7,914 nucleotides of DNA from Coriobacteriia bacterium. GTDB taxonomy: Bacteria; Actinomycetota; Coriobacteriia; Coriobacteriales; QAMH01. The notes beneath the pieces are model-generated. The model was not told the DNA's origin. It was given only the letters and a program-made list of their open reading frames with translations, and searched no databases. Shown piece after piece: positions 1 to 5,626 of the stretch. The stretch's first letter is position 1; each line of letters starts with the position of its first letter. The translations under genes were made by a program, and so were the position numbers. Location of the stretch: positions 1 through 7,914 of the forward strand of contig CAAEKX010000046.1 in NCBI GenBank assembly GCA_900756605.1, written 5' to 3'.

Positions 1-339
1 ATACGAGGCGAGGGTCTGGTTGATGCTGTCGGCGCTCGTGCCGGGATCGAAGGAAAGCACGAGCTCATCGTGGACATAGCCAAGCTCGATATCGCGGGCT
101 ATATCCTCGTCACTGCGAGTCTCTTCCGGCTGTGATTGGTCTTCGGAGGACGCTTGTTGGCCATCGGCTGCGATCGCCTCGGTGACTGCGGGAGGCTCCG
201 GCTGGGGTCCTGATTCCCTGATGAATAGGAAGCCGCCAACTGCGCATAGCAGGACCGCGGCAAGGCATGAGGAGAGAACCGCGCGCATGCGACTACGCAC
301 GCGGGACTTCGTGCCGTTGGTGTGAGCTCCGGTTTTCAT
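1..339 (-). CDS. Exported protein, N-terminal part only (possible subtilase precursor)
   Basis: The first 113 codons of a minus-strand gene run off the left edge without a stop. The ATG is at 339-337. The product begins with a basic stretch (residues 10-18, with K and several R), then a hydrophobic segment at about residues 19-39 rich in A, L, V and C, which is a signal peptide or membrane anchor. An acidic, Pro/Gln/Ser-rich spacer follows (about 42-75), and then a block ending DELVLSFDPGTSADSINQ. That last block resembles the start of an inhibitor-like propeptide of secreted S8 proteases, and the full-length protease next door has a comparable block ([19 protein letters not shown]). A second subtilase is therefore a reasonable guess, but no catalytic residue is inside the window. 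No good Shine-Dalgarno precedes the ATG, and a TATAAT box ends 6 bases before it, which suggests a leaderless transcript. The coding call is firm and the function is weak. Confidence 0.6.
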   Translation of the reverse strand, partial: MKTGAHTNGTKSRVRSRMRAVLSSCLAAVLLCAVGGFLFIRESGPQPEPPAVTEAIAADGQQASSEDQSQPEETRSDEDIARDIELGYVHDELVLSFDPGTSADSINQTLASY

Positions 340-345
340 GGTGCG

Positions 346-351
346 ATTATA
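346..351 (-). promoter_or_regulatory. -10 box (TATAAT) of a probable leaderless promoter
   Basis: A perfect TATAAT reads on the minus strand at 351-346. Only six bases (CGCACC) separate it from the ATG at 339. Since transcription normally starts about 7 bases after the -10 box, the A of the ATG would be at or next to +1. No convincing -35 hexamer is found at 16-19 bp spacing (the 17-bp position reads TGCGGA). Leaderless mRNAs are common in actinobacteria, so this is plausible. Confidence 0.55.
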
Positions 352-374
352 TCCCCGGAAGTCGTGTTTCCGCA

Positions 375-467
375 GTAAGAGAGTCACATTTGGCGGGAAA
401 ACGGCAGGCAAATGTAACCTTTTCCGTGTTTATCGGCGCGCAGCAGATGCCAATGCGACTCTCTTGC
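375..467 (-). other. Nested inverted-repeat element; candidate structured RNA
   Basis: This element fills most of the gap between the protease stop (497) and the next start codon (339). Outer arms AAGAGAGTC (377-385) and GACTCTCTT (457-465) are perfect 9-bp complements. Inside them lie ACATTTG (386-392) and CAAATGT (409-415), perfect 7-bp complements that abut the outer stem. Read on the minus strand, a third stem AUUGGC/GCCGAU (454-449 with 437-432) forms with one G-U pair. GGAAAA (425-420) in the junction could also pair with UUUUCC (401-396) in the loop of the second stem. The result is a three-stem junction with a possible pseudoknot. It could be a 3'UTR or attenuator structure of the protease mRNA, a regulator-binding region upstream of the 351-346 promoter, or a small palindromic mobile remnant. 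It matches no riboswitch class I recognise. No classical terminator (GC stem followed directly by a T-run) is seen here. Confidence 0.45.
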
Positions 468-496
468 ACAAAAAGTTCACAGTCGCTCTACAGGGT

Positions 497-2932
497 CTAC
501 ATGCCGTACCAGCCGATACCCTCGTCGTTCCACCCGACGCTGATCAGATGGTCGCGCTCCACCGTGCTCGTGGTGTAGTTGTGCGAGCCCGCGATGGCAT
601 TGGGGTTGTACTGGCGATACAGCGGCACGGCTTGTGCGTCGTCGGAGTACCAGCCGATACCCTCGTCGTTCCACCCGACGCTGATGAGATGGTCACGCTC
701 CACGATGCTCGTCGTGTAGTGGTGGTCACCGGCATTGGCGTTGTAGAGGCGGTATACCGGCGAACTGGAGTTTTCCGGGGCGGTCCAGCCGGTACCCTCG
801 TCATTCCAACCCACGCTGATCAGGTGGTCGCGCTCCACGACGCTGGCGGTGTAGAAGTGCTCGCCGGAATTGGGGTTGTAGAGGCGGAACATGATCTTGG
901 TGCCAGGAGCTCCCGGATTGCCATCTTCGACATCGGTGACGGGCCCCTGTTGGACGGTTATGGGGAGCTGCACGCTGATCTTTGGGTTGGAGTCGAGCTT
1001 GGCGACGATGGTGACCTGGCCCACTTGCTTGGCAGTCAGCTTACCATCTGCGCTGATAGTTGCATCGGCGGAGTTCTCGCCAAGCTCAAAGCTCCACGTG
1101 CCGTCGATACTGCATTCGACCTTGTATTGGGCGATGTAGTTCGATTGGACCGTACCGGGTCCCGTGATTCTGCCATCGTAGACGGCGATGGTCTTCTTGA
1201 GCGTCTTGTCTCCCGACTTCACGCTAATGGTCGTGTATCCCGCCTTGAGTCCTCGCACAAGTCCGCTGCTGGAAACCGTCGCAACAGAGGTGTCGCTTGA
1301 GGTCCAGTCGCTTGCCGCGGGACAGTTCAAGCTGATCGTGCTGTTTATGTACACCGAGTCTGGCCCCGTGACGTCTGCCACACCCTTGGCGAGCTGGACG
1401 GCGTTATAGGCGTTGATTTTTCCGTATCCGGTAAAGCTGTCGAAGCCGGGCGTGTTGATGTCGTCGGCAGCTGAACAGAGTATGTTCTTGACGCTGGCGG
1501 CACTCAGCTGAGGGTTGGCGACAAAGGCGAGCGCGGCGATACCCGATACACAGGGAGCGGCCATGGATGTCCCGGTCTTGGTGCCGTACCCCCCGTTGTT
1601 TGTGGTGGTGTAGATCCTCGTGCCCGGAGCCGAGAGTTGCTTGGATTGGGCGCCGGGCGTGTTGTAGTTCGACTGTTCGTTGCGCACTATCGACCCGTTG
1701 TCTTTTCGCTCGAGGTTTATGACGCCGATCACGTTGTCGGAGAAGTCGCACGGATAGCAGCGGTAGGGAAGCGTGCCGTCTTGATTACCCGCTGCACTCA
1801 CGGTGAGAATGTCGTGGGTGGTGTAGGCCTCGTCGATTTTGCGCATGACGGCCATGTCATTTTCGCCAAGGTTGCCCGTGCGCTTGCTGCCCAGGCTCAT
1901 GTTCACGACGCGGATTTTGGTGTCTCCGAGCTTCTTGTTGGCGATGACGTTCTCGTAGGCTTTGAGGATGTCGGTCGATTCGGCGACGAACTCGTTGCCC
2001 TGCTTGTGCAGCGCTCTGACAATGTAGAGTCCTGCGTTGTATGAAACGCCGGCAACGCCGATGTTGTTATTCGCCTCTGCGGCGATAATGCCGGCGACTG
2101 GCGTGCCATGATTCTGGTCGTCGGTAACGTTCGTGCCGCCCGTGCGCGTGTCGTAGGTGCCGACGATGTTGTTCTTGAGGTCGGGATGCTCGACCATACA
2201 GCCGGAGTCGATGATCGCGACGGCAACGGGACGTGGCGCGCTGGCGTTGGCCCTTCCCTTCGCGATATCCCAGGCATCATAGGCGCGGATGATGTTGAGG
2301 CCCCATTGCTCGCCCGAGCTCGGGTCATTGAGATGCGTTGCCTGGGCCGTCAACGAGGAATTCGCATCAGCTGCCGTGACAATGTCGGTTTCCTCATCGT
2401 CCAGCGCAAGCGCATAGTATTTGAAGTTGGGTTGAGCTTCGATGCCTTGGGCATACAAGAGATCTGCCACCTCGCCGGAGCTGGCGCTGCCCTCGTAGGT
2501 GAACTTGACGAAACCGAACTCGGCATCGCTTGCGTCAACCGAGACGTTTGCCGTGGAGTCAAGCGCATCGACTTGCGATGCTATGCGTTCGATGTCCTGT
2601 GTATCGTCGATGGAGACGATGACGGTGTTTAACGCATATTCGTCTTCAGGCAAGGAGGCGTAGGAGGTCGTCTCCGGTTTCGCTTCGCTGGTGGAAACAC
2701 TATCCGATACCGCCGCAGTGTCGTCTGGCGCGAGGGCTTGCTCCACGTTTTGGGGTGAGGAGGCGGTGTCACCCGCGTCATGTGCAGGCACGCCCGTGGT
2801 CATTGTGCCGAAGCTCAATGCAAAGACGAGCATGGCCGCAACGCACGTGGAGGAAATCGCTCCCAGGCGCGCCCAGATGCGGCGTCTCGAGGTCTTCTTA
2901 CCATGCTGTGCTTTTCTCATACTCCATACCAT
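497..2932 (-). CDS. Secreted subtilisin-family (S8) serine protease with Ig-like domains and DUF5648-type repeats
   Basis: An 811-residue exported serine endopeptidase. A basic N-terminus (KK, RRR at 12-18) and hydrophobic core (about 24-41) form the signal peptide. An inhibitor-like propeptide follows at about 98-176. The S8 catalytic domain spans about 205-515 with the full triad: Asp242 in VAIIDSGC, His275 in NHGTPVAG, Ser456 in GTSMAAP, and oxyanion Asn383 in SAAGNQDG. A Big2-like Ig domain lies at about 520-585 ([20 protein letters not shown]) and a second Ig-like domain at about 588-661. Three DUF5648-type repeats of 41-45 residues close the protein (681-811). There is no LPXTG motif, so wall attachment would have to come through the repeats. 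Start choice: the ATG at 2932 has GAAGGA five bases upstream. An alternative ATG at 2920 would give a neat ATGA overlap with the upstream stop, but its GGAG is only one base away. Either start overlaps the transglutaminase gene, so the two are co-transcribed and probably translationally coupled. The substrate is unknown; the neighbouring surface proteins are candidates. Confidence 0.93.
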   Translation of the reverse strand: MVWSMRKAQHGKKTSRRRIWARLGAISSTCVAAMLVFALSFGTMTTGVPAHDAGDTASSPQNVEQALAPDDTAAVSDSVSTSEAKPETTSYASLPEDEYALNTVIVSIDDTQDIERIASQVDALDSTANVSVDASDAEFGFVKFTYEGSASSGEVADLLYAQGIEAQPNFKYYALALDDEETDIVTAADANSSLTAQATHLNDPSSGEQWGLNIIRAYDAWDIAKGRANASAPRPVAVAIIDSGCMVEHPDLKNNIVGTYDTRTGGTNVTDDQNHGTPVAGIIAAEANNNIGVAGVSYNAGLYIVRALHKQGNEFVAESTDILKAYENVIANKKLGDTKIRVVNMSLGSKRTGNLGENDMAVMRKIDEAYTTHDILTVSAAGNQDGTLPYRCYPCDFSDNVIGVINLERKDNGSIVRNEQSNYNTPGAQSKQLSAPGTRIYTTTNNGGYGTKTGTSMAAPCVSGIAALAFVANPQLSAASVKNILCSAADDINTPGFDSFTGYGKINAYNAVQLAKGVADVTGPDSVYINSTISLNCPAASDWTSSDTSVATVSSSGLVRGLKAGYTTISVKSGDKTLKKTIAVYDGRITGPGTVQSNYIAQYKVECSIDGTWSFELGENSADATISADGKLTAKQVGQVTIVAKLDSNPKISVQLPITVQQGPVTDVEDGNPGAPGTKIMFRLYNPNSGEHFYTASVVERDHLISVGWNDEGTGWTAPENSSSPVYRLYNANAGDHHYTTSIVERDHLISVGWNDEGIGWYSDDAQAVPLYRQYNPNAIAGSHNYTTSTVERDHLISVGWNDEGIGWYGM
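500..892 (-). repeat. Triple DUF5648-type repeat of the S8 protease
   Basis: Residues 681-811 of the protease comprise three units. They open with [28 protein letters not shown] and [16 protein letters not shown] respectively, and all three contain an identical [15 protein letters not shown] core. At DNA level, units 2 and 3 share a 39-base identical run (506-544 and 647-685, offset 141 bp = 47 codons). The function of this repeat family is not established; wall or partner binding is inferred from its position. Confidence 0.85.
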
Positions 2933-5166
2933 CCGATTCCTTCGTCATGCCATCCGATGCCGATGAGCATGTCGGTTTCCTCTTTGCTCGTAGTGTAGTT
3001 GTGCGACCCTGCGATTGCGTTTGGATTGTACTGGCGGAACAGGGGCACGCGTTGAGAGTCGTCAGAATACCACCCTATGCCCTCGTCATTCCAGCCCACG
3101 CTCACCAGGTGATCGCGCTCGACGACGCTCGTGGTGTAGTGGTGGTCACCGGCGTTGGCGTTGTAGAGCCGGTATACGGGCGTGTTGGATTGGGTCGGGG
3201 CGGTCCATCCCGTTCCTTCGTAGTTCCAGCCCACGCCGACGAGGTGGTCGCGTTCGACTTCGCTGGCGGTGTAGAAGTGCTCGCCGCTATTGGGGTTGTA
3301 AAGACGGTGCATGACCGTTGTTGCGATTTCGGGAGTGGCTGGATCCGGGTCTGGCGTAGGTGTGGGCTCCGGCGTTGGAGCGGGTGTCGGAGTCGGGTCG
3401 GGTTTGGGGGTTGGCGTCGGATCGGGCGTTGGTGTGGGAGTTGGATCAGGTTTTGGCGTTGGCGTTGGATCCGGGTCCGGCGTCGGCGTGGGGTCAGGTT
3501 TCGGATCGGGCGTGGGAGAGGGATCCTGCGCTTTCACGATGGTGAATCTTGTGGTCTTCGTGCCCGTGTAGTTGCCGATTCCCTTGATGGCGATAGTGGC
3601 AGTTCCCACGTTGACGTTATTGGCGTAGGTGATTGTGTAGTCCGTTCCTGCTACGAGTTTCTTCGTACCCAGGGTTACTACGGGCTGCGGCGTGATTGCC
3701 CTGCCCGTATAGGTTTGCGCCGGTATTGAGGAAACCGTCGCGTTTGCTATGTCTTGTTTGGACACCGGCGGATCAGGCGTAGGGTCCGTATTGCTGTATG
3801 AGACGCTGAAGTTCAAAGCATCGTCGCTATATTCGGCAAGAAGCTTAACATTTGGATTGCCCCAGTCCTCCTTGCCAAGCTGGTAGGCTACAAGTGCGTA
3901 GATAATTTCCTTGAAATTGGGTGGCCAGGAGATGTTTTCCGTAGGTAATGGTAGCGAGAAGCTTGTTTCTTGTGCTGCAAGGTGGGCCTTCACGCTGTAA
4001 GTGCCGGAGGCATCTTCAACATAGGGCTTAGTAAATTTAGATATTTCGCGCGATTGAATGAAAAAGTTGTCCTCATAAGAATCTGCATCAAAAGGAGCTC
4101 GCGAATTATATGAGATGGCATAGGCACCATCCCATCCTTTGTGGACGGTACGCATCAATGAGGTGGGAAGTGCAAAGTAAAGACGCCTCATGTCAATGCC
4201 GTTATAGGAGGCGTAGCTGGAATCATTCCACGTGGTGTCTACGTTGTACCATTTGCCATCGAGTTTTACGCCAGTCCAAACATGCGCATCGCCGAAACTG
4301 TCTACGCGACGTGTTTCTATCCCAACTTTATTGAGCAGCAACGTATAAGCTTCGTGATATCCCTCGCAAGTAGCCAAACCACGTCCAAAGACGCCTTCAG
4401 CGTCCATATACGTGTATGAGTTGTCATATGCCGTGTTGTCTATGATCCAGTCGTTAAACCAAAGAGCATGAGCGTACTCACTTGTATTACCGGCGGCAGC
4501 GCAGGCTTCCTGGCATTGCTTGGCGACTCTTGAAACGGTCGCGTCAATTGTCTCGAACCCCTCGGATTCAGCAATGGAAAACTCTATTTGAAATCGAGTG
4601 ATATTACTGAGTTTTTTTGTTCCATCGCCGTTATCCTCATACTCCATGGCATTGAAATCGAGGCGATATGTTCCAGCACTGTAGAGACATTCTTCGAAGT
4701 AGTTTGTAGTGGAATACCTGTTGAAAGGTGATTTACTAATGTCGATGACGTCATTCCAGACCCCGTCTTTTTTGATGCAGAATGAGTAAAGACGAAACAT
4801 GAGAGGATTGGTGTTTCCCATTACGTTATAAGTGAATCTTGTTTTTTGGCCTTTTACAAAATTGCTGTCATAGGTGACAGTTGCAGAAAGGGGAGCCTGC
4901 CCCTCTTGGGCATTGCTCACCGTTATGACTTTTGCGGAAGTGGTTACATTTCCGTTGTTTGCAACTTCGGCGCTAACTCCAGTCTGACCTTCCGCCTTTG
5001 GCGTAGTGAATGTCAATACGGGAGTCATTACGAGCAGAAGTGAAAGCGCAAAGGACATGAGTACTCGACCCATTTTGCGAGAAAGCAGCGAGGTAGCTTG
5101 GGCGTAAGATGTCGTGGAAGATATTCGGGTGCAAGAGGTACGGTAATTTGTATGCATAGTCGACAT
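2917..5166 (-). CDS. Secreted transglutaminase-fold protein with Ig-like domain, Pro-rich linker and DUF5648-type repeats
   Basis: A 749-residue exported protein. A long n-region (1-33) precedes a hydrophobic core (34-53, [18 protein letters not shown]). A beta-rich region covers about 62-200. The transglutaminase-like core (about 210-330) carries the Cys-His-Asp triad: Cys267 in [12 protein letters not shown], His295 in [16 protein letters not shown], Asp310 in NVDTTWND. This fold makes or breaks amide bonds (Gln-Lys crosslinking, or peptidase and deamidase action); sequence alone does not say which. A less conserved stretch (330-465) follows, then an Ig-like module (474-546, [22 protein letters not shown]), a linker of Pro with Thr, Asp and Lys (about 550-609), and three DUF5648-type repeats (619-749). 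The ATG at 5166 is supported by GGGAGGA five bases upstream; its stop overlaps the protease start. DNA encoding the N-terminal half is visibly AT-richer than the repeat-coding end (33% GC at 4561-4620), suggesting a mosaic origin. Confidence 0.92.
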   Translation of the reverse strand: MSTMHTNYRTSCTRISSTTSYAQATSLLSRKMGRVLMSFALSLLLVMTPVLTFTTPKAEGQTGVSAEVANNGNVTTSAKVITVSNAQEGQAPLSATVTYDSNFVKGQKTRFTYNVMGNTNPLMFRLYSFCIKKDGVWNDVIDISKSPFNRYSTTNYFEECLYSAGTYRLDFNAMEYEDNGDGTKKLSNITRFQIEFSIAESEGFETIDATVSRVAKQCQEACAAAGNTSEYAHALWFNDWIIDNTAYDNSYTYMDAEGVFGRGLATCEGYHEAYTLLLNKVGIETRRVDSFGDAHVWTGVKLDGKWYNVDTTWNDSSYASYNGIDMRRLYFALPTSLMRTVHKGWDGAYAISYNSRAPFDADSYEDNFFIQSREISKFTKPYVEDASGTYSVKAHLAAQETSFSLPLPTENISWPPNFKEIIYALVAYQLGKEDWGNPNVKLLAEYSDDALNFSVSYSNTDPTPDPPVSKQDIANATVSSIPAQTYTGRAITPQPVVTLGTKKLVAGTDYTITYANNVNVGTATIAIKGIGNYTGTKTTRFTIVKAQDPSPTPDPKPDPTPTPDPDPTPTPKPDPTPTPTPDPTPTPKPDPTPTPAPTPEPTPTPDPDPATPEIATTVMHRLYNPNSGEHFYTASEVERDHLVGVGWNYEGTGWTAPTQSNTPVYRLYNANAGDHHYTTSVVERDHLVSVGWNDEGIGWYSDDSQRVPLFRQYNPNAIAGSHNYTTSKEETDMLIGIGWHDEGIGWYGV
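2920..3312 (-). repeat. Triple DUF5648-type repeat of the transglutaminase-fold protein
   Basis: Residues 619-749 hold three units opening [28 protein letters not shown] and [16 protein letters not shown]. These are the same three openers, in the same order, as in the protease. The cores differ between units ([45 protein letters not shown]). The units therefore look older or less homogenised than the protease copies. Confidence 0.85.
3340..3516 (-). repeat. Coding repeat: Pro-Thr-Asp/Lys linker
   Basis: About 59 codons encode a monotonous linker built from [23 protein letters not shown] units, with Pro at nearly every second residue. On the plus strand the DNA shows degenerate 6- to 18-base repeats of GGTGTGGG/GGCGTTGG/GGATCGGG type. 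The linker separates the Ig-like module from the terminal repeats and is probably extended, holding the catalytic part away from the surface. Such tracts often vary in length between strains. Confidence 0.8.
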
Positions 5167-5170
5167 TGCA

Positions 5171-5177
5171 TCCTCCC
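5171..5177 (-). promoter_or_regulatory. Ribosome binding site of the transglutaminase-fold gene
   Basis: GGGAGGA reads on the minus strand, with five bases (TGCA plus one) before the ATG at 5166. It is a near-ideal Shine-Dalgarno and fixes this start over the ATG three codons downstream (5157). Confidence 0.7.
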
Positions 5178-5209
5178 ATGAGAAGGAAAACGTAATCCGG
5201 CTTTTCGCA

Positions 5210-5215
5210 AGTATA
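5210..5215 (-). promoter_or_regulatory. Candidate -10 box for the transglutaminase-protease operon
   Basis: TATACT (five of six matches to TATAAT) reads on the minus strand at 5215-5210, which would give a 5' leader of about 37 bases. No clear -35 is present at 16-18 bp. The perfect palindrome ACGTACGT (5215-5222) overlaps its upstream edge and could be an operator. This is a consensus reading only. Confidence 0.35.
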
Positions 5216-5470
5216 CGTACGTGATATGCAAAATCGCATTACAGCTTTAAAACAACAGGTGAACTGCATGATTTCATCGATGTCGAAAACGCTCGATTGT
5301 GGTGCAGGACGAGAGAGCAGCTGACGAAGAATCACGTTCGTGGTACAGCTCCCGTTATGCATATGTACGAAACGTATCTCAAACAAGCGATGGCTTTCGG
5401 CAAGGCCGTTTGTGTCGATTTTCTGATGAGGCTCAGGGCGCAGAAAACGCCTTTCGGATGAGAGCAATTT

Positions 5471-5533
5471 TGTGCGCTCATGAAAAAGCACATGGTAGCT
5501 AAGGCATGTGACTGCGAGATTACCGTTTGGTAA
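5471..5533. promoter_or_regulatory. Cluster of short dyads upstream of the plus-strand promoter
   Basis: Three perfect inverted repeats lie within 63 bases: TGTGC/GCACA (5471-5475 and 5488-5492), CACATG/CATGTG (5489-5494 and 5505-5510) and TTACC/GGTAA (5520-5524 and 5529-5533). They end about 46 bases before the extended -10 box at 5580-5588. This position suits an activator or repressor site, but each dyad is short enough to arise by chance. Confidence 0.3.
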
Positions 5534-5579
5534 CTACCCGTTGCGTATTTGTGAAGGGAAAAGGACGGGCATTTTCATG

Positions 5580-5588
5580 TGCTATATT
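5580..5588 (+). promoter_or_regulatory. Extended -10 promoter for the repeat-protein gene
   Basis: TGC followed by TATATT (five of six matches) forms an extended -10 element. It places the transcript start near 5595 and gives a 5' leader of about 32 bases. No good -35 is present at 17 bp spacing, which extended -10 promoters tolerate. Confidence 0.45.
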
Positions 5589-5611
5589 GGGCGGACGTTA
5601 AGTTCAGGAAG

Positions 5612-5617
5612 AAGGAG
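5612..5617 (+). promoter_or_regulatory. Ribosome binding site of the repeat-protein gene
   Basis: AAGGAG lies nine bases before the ATG at 5627. It supports this start over the second in-frame ATG three codons later. Confidence 0.7.
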
Positions 5618-5626
5618 ATGTGATTC

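Larger units (their letters stand above)
5178..5579. other. AT-richer divergent intergenic region of about 400 bp
   Basis: This region separates the minus-strand operon from the plus-strand pair. It holds the candidate promoters and several short dyads listed separately, but no recognisable RNA gene or mobile element. A stop-free plus-strand frame (5225-5461) ends in a 34-codon stretch starting ATG at 5357 (MHMYETYLKQAMAFGK...). It has no Shine-Dalgarno and no family I recognise, so it is not called as a gene. Confidence 0.6.

Noticed and set aside
17..18. Twin-arginine export signal in the S8 protease (SRRRIWA, residues 15-21)
   Set aside because: The motif is a poor match to the Tat consensus and a normal basic n-region explains the arginines; no cofactor-binding domain is present. 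The coordinates given are residue numbers.
377..465. The 375-467 element read as a MITE with terminal inverted repeats
   Set aside because: No flanking target-site duplication is seen, and the internal stems fit a folded RNA or operator region better. It stays a possibility but is not called.
500..892. Regularly spaced identical runs suggesting a CRISPR-like array
   Set aside because: The spacing and identity come from in-frame protein repeats; the units are coding throughout and have no unique spacers of fixed length.
338..1300. A 320-codon plus-strand open frame
   Set aside because: It is antisense to the protease repeats and Ig domains. Its repetitive [13 protein letters not shown] motif is just the complement of the repeat cassette.
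2755..3729. A 324-codon plus-strand open frame
   Set aside because: It spans the ends of two real minus-strand genes. The Arg/Trp/Gly-rich part is the complement of the Pro-rich linker.
4973..5491. A 172-codon minus-strand open frame crossing the divergent region
   Set aside because: It overlaps the transglutaminase start by about 190 bases in another frame, has no good RBS and no recognisable domain. The strong GGGAGGA site favours the 5166 start.
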